A stretch of 64,000 bases of DNA from positions 26,510,327 through 26,574,326 of the forward strand of contig CM019214.1 of assembly GCA_009741485.1 (NCBI GenBank), written 5' to 3'. Source of the DNA: Malurus cyaneus samueli (taxonomy: Eukaryota; Chordata; Aves; Passeriformes; Maluridae). The translations under genes and the position numbers were made by a program. A model generated the notes under the pieces. The model was not told where the DNA came from and made no database searches. It worked only from the letters and a program-made list of their open reading frames with translations. Below, piece after piece: positions 1-14,440 of this stretch; the stretch's first letter is position 1, and each line of letters opens with the position of its first letter.

Positions 1-3000
1 TTCAAACAATCTGAGTTGTAGCCTCTGCCATAAAGTTAGGAATGTTATGTAATGCATTAAAAATGAAAACCTTTATCCAACAGAGATGAATATTTTATAT
101 GAACATTAAAATAGGTGTGGTTTTACTACATTCCACTGCTTTAATAATACAATAGACCCCTCAGCACAATGGAGTAGGGTAAAGTCAGCGTGATGCCTGC
201 TTTATATTGCTGAACAAACTCCCAAGAATAGTGATGAATGTGATCTCAGTAGATGCACTATAAAGCATATTCTGATGAATTTTCCCCTTTGAATGGCCGG
301 CTGGCAGATGAACGTGGCTACATAAAGGGGAAAGCTGGGGGAATGAATGCACAACAGAGTCTGTTGTCAGGATATTGTTGCTAGCAATAAGTTCTTGCCT
401 GTTTTATATGAAGCCTCTCAGAAAACAGTATTTTCAGTAGAATGTACTGCTTCACCTTCTGGTGTCCCTTCATTGAAACTTGGGAATTTGAAAAGAGAGG
501 AAACAAGCCCTCCAAAAGAATGACAAAAGAAATGAGAACATTTACAATCTTCAAAATCCAGCAATTTTTACTCAGTTACCTCTGAGGATCTAAATTTGTT
601 GATTTTCTTAGAGGGTTCCCCGAGTAGTGTCTGTAAGGGCTTCCACCCAGGATTTCTGAACTGTCATTATGCAGTATTTCTCTCTTATTTATGACCATCT
701 GTCTGGAAAAGGACTCTTAGTTTTGTAATTGTCTTAGTTATTGTCTTAGAAAAATTATTCTTTGTGAGTTGATAAAAATATTTTCACAAGATTTGTTGGT
801 CTTCATTCAATGACCAAGTTCTCTGCTCTTGCAAATATGCTGAACTTCACTGAAGACACTGAAGTGCTTCCAGTTAAACTCCCTGAAACATTTGGTAGGG
901 CTCAGGGTAGACGCTGGAATAAGCACAGAAACACTGGCGTTTTCTTTGCAAAGCTCTGTTGCAGTTTCAGATATGCTTACAGTGTGTGTGGTTAGGGACC
1001 AACAGCACCTCTACTGATACTGGATTAAATAAAATTGTACTGATGTTTTTATTCTTTGAAGGAAACAGAAGGTTTGTGCTCCAGGTTAAGAAATTGTGCC
1101 CAGACAGACACTACAATCGTTTTGTCATTGGGTACCACCTTTGTTTAAAATTTCTTTTACTGAGAGTGATGCTCAGTGAACACAATACTTTGCTTTACAG
1201 ACTGTTTCTTTGCATGTTTATGTGCTTACTTTTTTCAGTAGCAAGAAATTTTTTGACTTCAGATTATTATTACAGGAGACAGAAGTGGTTGTCTGATTCT
1301 GAAATTTTAAACTGAGGTTTTACTTTTCTCTCTCTTTGTTTTCAAAAGGATCAATATCTCAGAAAGCATGTGGTAGAAAAGATAAATTACATGGATGTTG
1401 GATTTTTTGTGTGACTTATTGCTAAGATTAGGGAAGTAGACCACAATAAAATGAGGACAGAGATTACAATTATTTTTTTCTACCACTTCAAGACCACCAT
1501 AGCAGTGTGAGAAAACTGCTCACACAAAAATAATATGATTCAGAGGCAGCACTTTGGAGAGAAAATAAATAGAAGGATGTTTTAAAGCATACAAGTGATA
1601 TCTCTACTTTTCTAGCTAATTCTTCACAGACATAATTCCAAAGTCCTAAAAGTCAAAGGAGAAGGTAAGACATGGAGCCATTGGTTGGCATAAATCCCAG
1701 GAACTGAGCTGCATATAATTGGATTTCATTAGTTGTCCTTTCCTAAAATTTGAGGATATAAAAACAATAATCCTGTTCTCATTCTGAAACCTTTTATTGT
1801 ACATTTTAGCAATCTAAAAGTTATCTGTTTTCATCTGTTTTGGGTAGAGCTGTGTGAAGTATTATGCACTCATCCACTAAAACCTTTAAGACATTTAAAG
1901 CTTATAAGGAGGTATTTGATTAAAAAGATTTTTAATCCTTAAAGACACAAAATATTTTATTAATATTTAAGCAAACTTTCTACAGATGTATACTTCTAAA
2001 CTTTGGTTTGCAAACCACTTGTTTTTTTATGCTTGTGTTAGTGTTTGAACAAGTAAATATTTTATTTCCTAATCATAGTCTCAAACTTTTTTAATATGAC
2101 ATCATCTTCTCCTGAGTGTTATTGGAGTTTCTTTTTTCTCTTTTCCTGTATCCTGCCAATGCCTGTGCATTGTTTCTTGACAAATACAGTTGGTGCAGTG
2201 TAAGTAGAGGATGTACTATCTCTTTGAAAGGTGTTTAAAAACACCCTGGAACTTCTGGAAAAACTAAAAGCAGCTGGTTTTATCTTAAACCGGACACTAT
2301 AATTTTTCCTGGAAGACTTAGGCTCATTGATGAATTATCTGTCTGGAAAAGATATCACCATTGCTTCTTAAGCAGTCTTTCTTTTTACAGTTCTGAATAT
2401 TTTAATGTTTCACAGTTCACTAAATATGGAGAAATGGCAGCACCCATTTAGGCAGCTGCTGTAAGTTTTGCCAAGTGGGTTGATCCTTAAAACTATGGGA
2501 AGCCCTGTCTGTCTGCACAGTTCATGGAAGAAAATCATGTGCTCTCACCAAATTCTCTTTTTAAAATATGGAGAATTCTCACAGATCATTTTTCTTAGTG
2601 AGCCTGGCCTGTTTCAACAGCTCTTTGTGTGAGTCTGCCCTTCCAGGGAACTGTCTGGGAAGTGAGATAAAGATAATAAAACATAAACTGCCCTATTGCA
2701 CCACCACTGCTGTGGCCAAACTCTTGTTAGATGCACCACATCTTTCCAGCAATTTTCCTCCACACATTCTAAATGACCAAGATAATAATTCTTTGTCACT
2801 TGTTTTCATGTTTCTTTTAGAATTTTATAATTAGTTTTCCCACTTTTTTTCCCTACAAAATCTTGCTTCTTCTCATAAATTGTGGTAGGGAAATATTTCA
2901 TTTTTATTAAGAAGCAAAACAAAGAATCAGGACTGAGTCTAGAGATATGAAAAGGTGATCCAAAAGTGGAAGATGTTTTATTAAAGTGATATTGTTGTCT

Positions 3001-5026
3001 TTTTACTTGGCTTACATTTGAGGTTTAGATTCTTGATTTCTCCTGAAGCAGACGAAGAGAACACTAACATCTAAAACACATCAAGGAGCTGAATGACCTA
3101 GACAGCTTTGCATTTAAAGAGGAACCTCTGGCAAGACTTCCATATGAATTTGATACCCACATGAAAAAAAAGGACAAGCNCAAACCAAAACCAGCCCACT
3201 TCCACAAACCTGGGGTCTGTACTTATGTTTGCAACTCAGGCCCATTTCTAAGACAAGGTGATGATATGAGCTGAATTTGAGAAAAAATAGAAGATAATTT
3301 GTTTTCAGGACAGTAAATATTTTTCAAGATTAGAGAATTATAAGTAAGTTTTTTTCTCTGAGATAAACTATAGATACAACCTTTAAATTTCTTTATTTAA
3401 AAACAATTTAAAACAGAGGAAAAAGAATTTTTCTGACAAAGTCTGTCCCTTTACTACATTTCTGAGTAGAAACTGCAGCGACATAAACAGGGAAGCTGTA
3501 GAAACTCAGAAATTCTTCCATATCTTGCAAAATAAAGAAATAGAAGAAAAGAAAAAAAGAAAACACGTGAAGCCAGCAGTCATATTGTGCCTTCCAGTAC
3601 TCTGTCATGCCCAAAGATGCTGAATTCTTCTGTTAATATCCTTTGCAGTGTTTATTGTCTGGAACCCCACTTGTGCCCTACCCTGTTACCTTCACAGCTA
3701 AGGCGGTATCCACTGTGAATGTGAGGCAATTACAGTAAATCTCTAATGAGCAGCATGAATTTAAAGTCTCTTCCTTCTGTTTTAATGGTGTGTTGGCTTA
3801 CTGATTTATTTTCCAACCCATGTTTCAGGTTTGGATTCAGTGTCTGGACAGAGGAATGTTGCAGCAGCAGCAGTTGTTCATTATATTTTCTTTCTCATTC
3901 CTCCCTTCTATTTGTGATCAGCCCTTGTCCCTTCCTCTCCCTGCAGCTGTAGCTCTCAGTGCAGGGTTAATTGTTTCAAAGGAACAAGCAGATTACTTGA
4001 CTCAGTTAAAACACACACTCACACACAAATCTTGCTCTATTTATGAATTTTCTGGTGGTTTTTCCTTTCTTTTTCAGGAGTCTCAAGTTTATTTTGCCTC
4101 AGACTCTGAAGCGAATTATAATTAGTTGTTTTATTATTTTTTATTCAGTGTCTTTCTGGAACAAAGTAAAGGGCATTTGCTTCCTGCAAACCACAATTTT
4201 CTCCAAAGTCTGTTACACGATGATGTTTTGGAACAGGGGGACCCAGCAGAGGTCTGCCCTGCTGGCAGAGGTATGACAGCTCAGTATTTTGTAAGATGAT
4301 CTTTTGCATAAAATCTCAGGCTGTTCCAGCTGGCTTTTTTTCCTGTGTCCATATGGGAAGGGAAAGGAGGGGCTCTGAGAACGAGCTGTTTCCAAGCTTT
4401 GTGTGTGCTACTGTAGAGCACTTGGCCATACCTGCATCTCAGTTTCCCTGCTACTTTCTTGTCTGCCAATGATTATTTCAGATCACGCCCATGCCTCTGC
4501 ACGTCACCTGAACAACATAGTGAGGTTTTGGAGCATGGAGCAGTCCTGAGACATGCTAAGCAGTTAAGATAGTATGAGATAATGATAAAGCAGGAGCAGC
4601 TGGAGGAGGCAGACTGATCCCAGTATCACCCAGAGCTCTCTCCAACACTGCCTATTATTCTTTCCTGATACATCTGGCTGTATGACTGAATGCCAAATTT
4701 ATTGGAGAATGGCTTCTGCAAGAAGGACAAAGCACATTTTTATGGTAATCTGTCAGTTCAGAGTAGATCATGATGAAACTGGATTAAATTTAACAAAAAC
4801 CTGTAGGCAGACCCTAGGAGCTCCAGTTCCTTCCAGATAAGGTATCTGTCAGGAGAAGCCAGAGTCACACACAACACAAGATCAGAATTTAGGCTAGATT
4901 AGGCCTAGGAAGTGCTTGGGTGAGATTTAATCTATAAGAAAGCTTAGAAAGCTTCAGAACAGCCTTCTGTTTTCAAAAATCTTCTGCGTTGTTGTAGGAC
5001 CATCTGACATACTTAGCACATTACAT
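1..5026. other. AT-rich non-coding sequence, nothing recognised
   Basis: I see no gene, RNA gene or recognisable transposon here. Open frames are short (at most about 118 codons at 959-1315), have no convincing splice signals and look like chance. A short CA-rich patch lies at about 4010-4027. Position 3180 is a single ambiguous base (n). The rest reads as ordinary unique vertebrate intergenic or intronic DNA. Confidence 0.7.
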
Positions 5027-5087
5027 CATAGCAGATTGTGCCATAAAAAAACAGATTAGCCATAGCAGATTGTGCCATAAAAAAAAT
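5027..5087. repeat. Short direct repeat, two 25-nt copies
   Basis: A 25-nt unit beginning CATAGCAGATTGTGCCATAA and ending in an A run occurs at 5027-5051 and again from 5061, 34 bp later. The copies are identical apart from one or two extra A in the second. This looks like a recent local slippage or duplication event. No function is suggested. Confidence 0.85.
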
Positions 5088-8000
5088 GACTAAAAGGGAA
5101 TTATGAGATTACCTTTCAAAAGAGAAGATGCCATGTACATATATTTTAAATTGCAAATATTTCATAAATATTTTGTGGTATTTTTGAGAATACAAAAGTG
5201 ATCTTCATTGTTCTCCTTTTCATCCTTCCACGGAGTGACAGAAATGCTTATTACTCGGTGGAGGTGTTGTATAGCTCCAGTTGTGCAGTATCAGTGTACA
5301 AGGCTCAGAAAATCATTTGCAGCTTTCAGATTCTAATATCTCAGGAGCAGTTTTGTTTTCATTTTTGGTTTATAAGAAACTGTACACTGCTAAGAGCTTA
5401 GTGAGAGAATAAGAAATGACCCTAAAGGGCAGAAACTTTGACAAGATTTTAACATATTTTTTCTGTTTTCTCAACACTAACACTCAAAATGTAATATGTA
5501 AATGAAGAATCATACAATTGCTTTGGTTGCATAACGATGAACACATTTTAACAGGGTTAAAATAGAGATATATTTTGAGCAGTCAAACCATGTAGTAAAA
5601 CAGATGTGGTTTTTTTCAGCATGTGAACCCCCAGCTGTGTGCATTTGTTATAGCAGAGGAAGATGTTGATTTGCTGTAATTTTGTTTACATATAAAATAT
5701 CTATCTACACATGTCTATCTGTATACATATATATGCATAAGTACATACCTGTTTAAAAAACTTAGCATAGGTCCCTTCTTCCCAAATTGTACTTTGCTGA
5801 ACTTAAATTAAGTAATGATGAATCAGAGTTTCTCCATATGGTAAATTATGAAATTCCAGTTTCATTCTAAGGATGCTGAATTTGAATTTTCACCAGCACA
5901 ATCCTCCCAGGCCAACATTGGTAACTCTGCAGAAGCATTTTCCAGAACCTGTTTTGAGAACCTGTGAGCTGATGATGTGCAACAGCTCTCCACATTATTA
6001 TTCAGTAATTACCAAGGTGATTTGTCCAGCAGAGAGTGGGCTCCATGGAATTTTCCTTGCATTCTAACTTGTAGACAGTGACAGAGCAATAGCTAATAGA
6101 GAATCCCCCCAGAGATATTTCCAATAAACATGGTGAACTGACGTTCATTTTATTCCGTATTAATGCCCATCTGGAATTGTCATTGCCCCAGGATGGGCAG
6201 GAAGATCCCTGTGTTCCAGTACTGATTAAGTGGTGTCTGGCATCTTCTTTTTGTTCATTTTAAGTCACAGTGCCATAAGGTGGAAAGCAGGGGGAAAAAC
6301 AGGCTTTGTGCTTTTATTTACTAATAGTGTTCTAAAAAACTTAATAGTATTTTCAGGGGAACAAATCCCCAACCTGAAATGTCTCTTCTAGAATAGATGT
6401 AAGCCACTACAACTTTATTGTGTGTTAGTTTAAGTTATATTTATTTTTCCCCTCCACCCTCCTCTCCCCGCTTCTCCCCTCCATTTTTAAACAATTGAAT
6501 TAATATTTTTAAGATTTTAGACAAGCAGTAGTAGCAAATGGCAGGCTGTGGAAGTTACAAAGCCTGGCCATGCATCTTCCCTTAGAAACTGGGTAAATTG
6601 GTCAAAACCCAAAGCTTTTGGTAAGTACTTTCTAAATTTAATATATTTAAACATTATAATAATGGAAACTAGATTTGCATAAAAGCCTGTTTCAGAATTC
6701 CTGTGACTGTGTTATTGGACACTTAAATTTGGACATTTGCAAATACAAAATTCATGTATAAGCAGACACACCCAGACACTTCAGACCAAGATATTTTTTC
6801 TGAGCAAGCTTACTAAAAATGCTTGAATTTCCATTCAAGGATGCCAGAAAAATTTTCCACATTTCCTAAATAGCGTAAGAGAACAGTTTTGAGTTATATG
6901 GTTCAGCATGCACAAGAAATATATTTTGCCAGCAAGTTTCTGAATCTGAACTTTTTTTGACTGCCGATTTCAATCTTTTATTTGGAAGATGCAAAGTTGT
7001 AATGCAATAAGTGGTGTTAATTTCATTCAAGATATGTCCAAAACCTGCCTTCTTGTTTTCCTTTAAAAAGTTTGGATATCCTCCCTGGGACTGTTCCTGC
7101 AAATAATTCAGGGTAGCTATGCCAGGGGCTGTGGCAGCAATACTGATTTCTGAAATAGCTACATAATTTACTGACTTTCCTCCTAATGTGGTACAGGGTG
7201 ACAAAATGTATGTGTACATTTGGTACAAGGGTGAGTGAGTATATGTATTAATCTCAAAGATGTTTATGTCCAGAAAGGGTATCTGTTTCAGGATAAATGG
7301 AGGATTTCTCTGTTGGAAGAGACACCTGATGATCATTGCAGAGTGTTCAGGGCTTAGGAGTCTGACAGTGAGTTTCCTTGGGAAGGTGTATTCATGGAGA
7401 ATATGATAGCCAGTATGGCCACATGTTAGGGTTGATTCTAGGCAAGTATTTACCTACAAAGGTATTGATTGAATGTATAAACCAAACAAATCTCAAATAG
7501 GAAGAGAGCTCATCTTGCAGGTGGTGTAACCAAGCAGGTATAAACAGACTTCTCAAGTTCTTTTCCAAAACATAATTTAGGAAATGTTCACCCATGTCTG
7601 CAAGTGGGATGTGGGAAAAGAAAGGGTGGGATGTCATGAGAAGTATGACAGCATTGGGCATCCTCTGTGTGGGGCTCTGTAGGTGTCCAAACTCTCCAAC
7701 CAGTGGCCAACACAGCAGCTCCCTGGCAGGACACGGCCATGGCCACCCCTGGGTTTCCAGAGCAAAGCCAGGGCACTCGGTCTCAAAGTAAAAAGCTCCA
7801 ACAGACACTGATCCACTGTGAAAGGCACAGCTATCACCTCCTGGAGCTAATCTTGTCCCCTCAGCAAAGGCTGATGAAGCTCCAAGGTGCCACAAACAAG
7901 TTGCCACTTGTTTCATTTTATGTTCCCAAAGGTTAAGCCCCAGTTACTCAGCGCTGCAGATCCCAACTGAGCAATCCCAGGTAATCAAGCTCTCCAATCC

Positions 8001-11000
8001 CTTAAGAAGATCCAAACCTGCAAGGGCCCTGATGAGTTAAAGTCTTGTTTTAGAGGTCACAAAGACAAGTTTTTTTTATATTAAAAAGTCAGATCTTCTG
8101 GTTTATTTATAGCGGGAAAATATGTGAATTGTTGACCTTGTTTGTAAAAATTTTAAATTTCCTGTCTTTCTGTATGTAGGGATATAGCAAGGTCAAACAT
8201 GCTGTAGGAGAGATATGTGGAAAAGGAAGGTAGCAGCACATAACAGAAGGGCCCCTTTTTCCCAGAAAATCTTGGAGGAGTGTTTGGCACAGAATGAACA
8301 GGAGAGGACTCCATACATGGAATACCAAACCATTAAGAATGACAGTAAAGAAAATAGGAAGAGAGAAAGCTCTGTCTGTCTCAGGGTGAAGAACCACAAT
8401 GTTTAGAATATTAATGCAGATCTGGGGTGTCTACAAACCACAATGACATGAAAACTGGAAGGGGAAATTCCTGGGGGTCAGCAGGCAACTTTCTGGGATT
8501 ATTCTGTTTGTGTTCCAGGATGTATTTGCCACTGCCATTAGCAGCTGTCTCCTGATAACACCAGCTTTCAGAAATATGTGAATTCCCAGTAGATCAGGGC
8601 TCAGTAAAAATTCAGTAAATGATCTGCCATGTAGCATGCACTGAGGGTGACATTCCATCAGCCTCTCTGATGATGAGAGTTTTCCCATGGACGAATTTCA
8701 TTTCCCTGTTTATTGTTTCACAATTATTCGTATGTTAAATGCCATGGAAACGATTCTACCATGAAATTAAATTTTTAGTAATTTCCACGCTGCAACTCTG
8801 AAATTGAGGTAGTGTTTATTAGAACTAGCAAGATAGACAAAAACTATTTTGCCTGCTAAATATTCACAAAGGTTTTTTTTGGTTTTTTTTTTTTTTTGAC
8901 AGATACCACAGCATATACAAACCAATTTTAGATACAACTAATTACAAAATCACCAGTATTTTAGAAAAATTATGTATTTTCTGAATATATTTAATGCCTT
9001 TAAAGAAGAGATAAAGGAGTATGTTGTATGATTCAGTGTTCTCAAATTTAAAAAGAAAGAATAATCTACACTCAGAAGGAGAATAATGAGCATCTTTATT
9101 TCATATTAATGATTTGGTTTTACTTAGCTATATATGCATATAAATTACTTTTTAGCCTACCTAGATGTCATCTTCATGCAAGTATTAGGTTTGTGGGCAT
9201 TTATTAATATTTTCATAGATTAACTGCCATAGCGGTCTGCTCCTGTGGTGTTCAAATCTTGTTTGCTTGCAAATGATGAAAATTACTGAATAATAACCGA
9301 ATTAATTGAATGCTCTCTGCTGTACTGTTCATCTTACCCCTATGAAGTTCTCCCTAGCTGGCCAGATGAGCTCTTCCCAAGAGGAATGCACTCCAGGATT
9401 CTGGCTCTGCTATAGAAGTGTCTCCTGTAGTTACCTTAAATGGCCACGGTAAATGCTCCTTAGAAGGGTGAGATTTTATCCCAATTTTAGGGAAGCATTT
9501 ATATTCAAACAACATTAAAAATGCTGTGATTGAGAGACTTTGAACAAGCTGTGTTAAGGGGCTGAGAGGATTTCAGAAATGCATGACCTGTTGTGTCCTG
9601 ACTCTGCAGTGGGGCTGTAGGGGCTACAAGGGCAGCATTGCTTTGGTTTTATCTGACATAATTTCTGTCATCCAAGATGAATTTTAGTAAACATCAGTTT
9701 AGTCAGAAAATACAAGGAATAGTCCACCTGCCCGCAGAAAATAATCTGGGTTTTTAGTCACTCATGGGAGCTGAGAGAACAGTCTGAGTCCTTTCAGGCA
9801 GAAAGAGAAGGTGGCCCATGATCTCCCACCTGTATCTTTGACTTCCTACAATTACAAAGGGCTTTTCTTTTGGTGAGACTGTCCAACTGCATTAAATAGC
9901 AAAAGGAGGAAATTGTAAGAAAATAGCTAATTCCCACTGCCTGTTGCATAAAGGCCATTTTGGCAAGTGTGCTTAGTGGAAAAAAAAAACCCTTTCCTTT
10001 CAGGGAAACAAGGCAAACCCATATCTCATTTCTCTGTCCTGACTCAATGTGTGATGTTCTCCTACTTTCCTGCACCACAGGACACAGGTGACTCTGGGCT
10101 GCCTCAAACTAGAATTGTAATGATCCTTACAATGTATAATATTAAAGGATTTAAGGCTCCCACAAGCTTTATGCACCTCTATAACGAGATGAAAATGTTG
10201 AAGATTTATACTTTGGACTTGGAAGCAGCAGCAATTTTTTTTCTATGCAACAGTTCTCTACACTGCAATAAGTTCAGATGAAAAAAAATATTACAAACCC
10301 ATTTGCAGTGAAGATGTTCTGGAGCTAAAACCTTTTGAAACTGAACCTAATATTCTTATCATTTTACAAGGATATTTAAATTAAGGAATTGGATTAAAGC
10401 ATGTCTTTGATTTGTATGCATCTTAATACACAGATCTATAAATATATCTATATACACACACATATATCTATTATTTTGCCTGCTAAATATTCAGGCAGGT
10501 TTCCTTCCAGAAGATTAACAACATCAGGCACTTACATGCAATTGCAAATAAACAAATCTAATAAATATTCCATTTGTCCCAACATTATATGTTTGAAATT
10601 AACCATCCCAACAAGCATGTTTTAAAACATGACAGCTGTTATATTTTGGTCCGAAGACAGGGGCCACTAGGGGCCACCATACACCTCAGAAAACTGGATT
10701 TATTTCCCAGGGGAAAATCTTATAACACCTTCCACTTGAACATATCTGACTTCACATTTCTCATGAAACTTATCTGAAAAATTTGCAAAGACATGGTTTT
10801 TTGAAAGGTAGTTAGGTTTTCCTTTCTATCTCATTTATTTCAATTGGCACAGTTGTGAACACAGGCATGGCAAAGGACAAAAGGCTGGGAAGCACTAAGT
10901 GATGGACTAACTCCAAGAAAAGTGCTTTTTCTGTGAATTGCTTCTGGATAAAATGAACTGTGTTCAGCATTAGTTTTCAAAGTTATGAAAATAGCAAAGT

Positions 11001-14000
11001 AGTCTGCTTTGTGTTTTCAAATAGGTGCATTTTGAGAGAAGGCCATATGATTTCAGCAAGGAATCATTTACGCTGAAGCTCTAACTGGAATTTCAAAACA
11101 CATTGCAAATCCTTTCATTGCGACTGGGTCTTCTCCAGAGCTTGTTATCCTTTTCGTGTAAAATGTCCTGTCACTCTGCTAACTATTTAGATACAATTTC
11201 TGCAGGAATCACAGCAAAAATAGCATTTAAAAAGTTATCTTGTTTCTTTGGCAGAGGCTGCATATACATAATTTTCATCTCCACCCCTTCTCTTTACCCA
11301 CACATGAATCCCAGTTGAATTGTAATTGACAATACAGAGCATCCTGTAAGATTGAGTCATCTGTTAGAGTAAGAAACAGCAAATCCTGAGTGGAAAGAGT
11401 TTGTTTTAACCAGCAGAGCATTTTAAATTATTACATCTCTATATATGTATGTATAAGGACAGTTACATATGTGGGCAGACATTCAACCCATACATATATT
11501 GACACTGATTCCATTGGATCCAGAAAAACTGTCTATATTGATAACATTTTCTGATTACTTTCACATTTTTTGTAGGTTTCATGTGAGAAATTTATAAGTG
11601 TATTAGCAATTTTCTAATACAAGTTAATACAAGAATTCTTTTTTTTTTCTTTTCCTTTTGGGATTTCCTGTGCAGATTTTCCATTCTTAAAATTCTTACA
11701 TTTAGGGAAGGATCTTAGCCTCAGTGGAAGTTTTAAAAATACCAATTTATATCTATTCATATTCCTCAATTGAATTTATGTGGCATTCACTGGAGTCATA
11801 ATGAGACTCCTATTAAAATGAGGTTGAATCTTGCATTTTAAAATTTATTCTTTTCCTTTTTTCTTATGCAAAAAAAAAAAAAAAAGTTCTTTAACTGAAA
11901 GTTGCTTTTCTTCTGGTTATTTCTTGATCTCTATGTTCAGCCAACTGCTTTTCAGAAGAGTCTTCAGCTGCCTTGGTCCTTCTGAAGAATCCTGGAGACA
12001 AAGCAGTTTATTTAGGGGTTTATATGTGCTGTCATGCTATGATTTGTACTTGCAGTGCATATCAGTTTTCTGACAGTGTGAGATGGTCAAACAGGGCATT
12101 GAATTTTCCTCAATATTTATTATATTTCTCCTGATTTAAGAAAAATTTAAAGCATGAAGTTAATGCAATTTGAAGCTCATACTGAAGCTTTTGCTCATTA
12201 AGGCTTTGTTGAGTCCCTGATGATCTCGACAATGCAGCATCCTCACATGATCTGTGCTTCACAGGTAAAATTCAAGGATCAAATGTAATGAAAACAGGCT
12301 GACTTTAAGAAGAGTGGGTTATTCATGGGAGGAATTGAGGAATATGGCTTCTGCATGTTCTTCATTGTCTCAAAAGTCAGAACCTCACTGCAAGATGATA
12401 GCCTAAGAGTAAGAAGTATGAAACTGTTGCCAACTGTGTTACCCCAGGACAATTACAGGCTGGTGAATTCTGACATAAAATACTGTTCCAAACATAAATC
12501 ATAAGGGGGTGTACCAAAAACATTTATAATTTATTATAAACACAGCTCTTCAATGGAACAGTACATCTGTCAGACATGGTGTCCCCAGATTTTCAAAGGA
12601 TCCTCTGGGTATTAATCATCAAGTTCTTGAAAGAAATCAGGACAATCTGAAAATTGTATTCCCCTAAGAACTAAATCTTTCTTGCATATTGGAAAAGGTA
12701 TACATATGAGGGAATAGTTGTGAAAAAAGCAAATAACAAAAAATTTACTCACTAGCATGGTTTTATATGTTACTTTTCCAGTGCTACCTTCCATCTCTTG
12801 TTTTGTCTTAGCTTCCTGAAGCCTTTGTTTCTGAGATTTTTCCTCTGATATCATTTTTCAGTGATTTTTTTTTTTTTCTTCACATGAATGTATCACTTCT
12901 TCTGGTTAGCAGAACATTTTTTTTCTCTTTCTGCTCCCTGTTTACCAGAAACTACTCAGCTCATTTACTTTCCTGTTATATTCCCTTTTCCCAGACTGAC
13001 CCTTTAACTTACCTGTCTGCTTTTACCTCCTCTAATTCATTTGGACCACCATCCTGTTTCTACTAGTTTTTCTCTTTCTGATTCCAACAACTTGCACAGG
13101 TTTGGTGGAAGCATCAGTGAATAATTTTGCATCTTTGCTCCCAATCACTGACTCCTTGGTGCAGTTTTGCTGCACACCAACCTCCCCCATCCTCTCTCTG
13201 CTGCTCCTGAGGGGTGAGATAACCTGCTGACCCACGTGCAGCAAACTGGAACTCCCTTTTACACAATCCTAGCAAAACATTCCTCTTTCGTGTTTCCCAG
13301 AGGAAGTGAATGAGTTCTAATAATGAAGGGAAGGGAGAAGCTGCCAGTTGTTTCCACCTCTGGATATTTTGGTTGGAAGGAGGGGGTTACTGTGTTATTA
13401 GGAAAGGATGCTGTGCTATTCTGAGATGTCAAAACAGGAGGAGGGTGAACAATTTGATTTTTTATTTCCGTATTTATAGATATGGGAGACAATCTGTCTC
13501 ATTAGCCTTCTGGGCTCAGAGGCTGGTTATCAAAATCCACATTCTTTTAGGGATTTAAGTTTGTACTTTGGACTGGAAAAGAGCACACGCTGACCTTTCT
13601 GAAGTTCAGTCACCTGCTTCACTTGTGGCCACATCTCAAACCTGTCTGCAGGGTCTGTATTTTTCCACTGATGAGCCCAGGGGCCCAAAAATCAGCTGCT
13701 GTGATTGTTTCCAGGCCCATGTGAGTGGACACTGAGAGTGCTCACAGCAGGAGAAAGCTGTGGGGCTAGGCTGTTTGTGATACAGACAGGGGTTAACAAG
13801 ATTCCTTACTGTTAGATGCAGTTTCATCTCTACATATTCTCTGAGCATCACTTCTCAATTTTACGTAGGGATGAGGCCCTGCAAAGTAACTGTTTTGCTT
13901 TACATTTTGTAGAGCAGATGGATCTGAGACGTAGATCAGCTCCTTCCTCCCCTCTGGTGAGGTAAAAAGTTCAACGTTTTTCTCGCTTTTTCCATCCAGC

Positions 14001-14040
14001 CCTGCACAGATCAAAATTTGATTTATCAGTTACGTTCCAT
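5088..14040. other. AT-rich non-coding sequence, nothing recognised
   Basis: This is long unique sequence without a supported gene. It includes a C/T-rich patch at about 6447-6484, a T-rich run at about 8872-8897 and AT-rich dinucleotide patches near 5700-5750 and 10435-10470. The longest open frame is 156 codons on the - strand (6866-7336). It has no recognised domain, no splice context and no similarity I can name, so I treat it as chance. Sequence at 7640-7900 is somewhat GC-richer but shows no recognisable element. Confidence 0.65.
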
Positions 14041-14237
14041 TGCAGGCAGCCTTCGGGCCAGGTTTATTCCATTGCTGTCAGAGCAGCATGTGTTACCTTC
14101 ACCTCCCACGCAGTGAAGGGAGCAGCATCCGAGCCCCTGCTGCTGTTGGCAGCTGGGAGCCATCAGGTGCCACTGCCACGGCCGAGCAGCGGTAACAGGA
14201 CCTGTCCCAGGAGGGAAAGGTACTGTGCTGTTACGTG
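14041..14237. other. Small GC-rich, CpG-containing patch
   Basis: This stretch of about 200 nt is clearly richer in G+C than its surroundings and holds about seven CpG dinucleotides (for example in CACGGCCGAGCAGCGG near 14177). CpG is otherwise sparse in the window. It is too short for a standard CpG island call. It could be a small regulatory patch, a GC-rich repeat fragment or the 3' part of an unrecognised retroposed sequence, because a run of 36 A follows about 40 nt later. No open frame or promoter motif supports a specific reading. Confidence 0.4.
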
Positions 14238-14271
14238 ATTCAGGAGGCCAAGGTTACTTTGGCCCTTTCTG

Positions 14272-14275
<4 letters not shown>

Positions 14276-14311
<36 letters not shown>
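14276..14311 (+). repeat. Homopolymer A36
   Basis: This is an uninterrupted run of 36 A. It could be the poly(A) tail of a retroposed sequence lying to its left, or a simple homopolymer expansion. I found no clear target-site duplication, so the retroposon reading is only a suggestion. The length is also prone to sequencing and assembly error. Confidence 0.9.
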
Positions 14312-14313
<2 letters not shown>

Positions 14314-14440
14314 AATTGAGAGACCCTTTCAAATGTCTGCAGGTCTCTTAGAAAGAAGCTATAAGTATAGACAAATGAAAAAGATTAAATATCTTAATAC
14401 AAAAAAGCAAGAAGGTAAGACAGTGAGAGAAAAATATAAA

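Noticed and set aside
3180..3180. Ambiguous base n, with another at 60194
   Set aside because: Isolated uncertain base calls, one of them inside an A run. They are a sequencing or consensus matter and not biology.
6866..7336. 156-codon - strand frame
   Set aside because: It is the longest non-repetitive frame, but it has no recognisable domain, promoter, splice context or repeat match. One frame of this length is not surprising in 64 kb.
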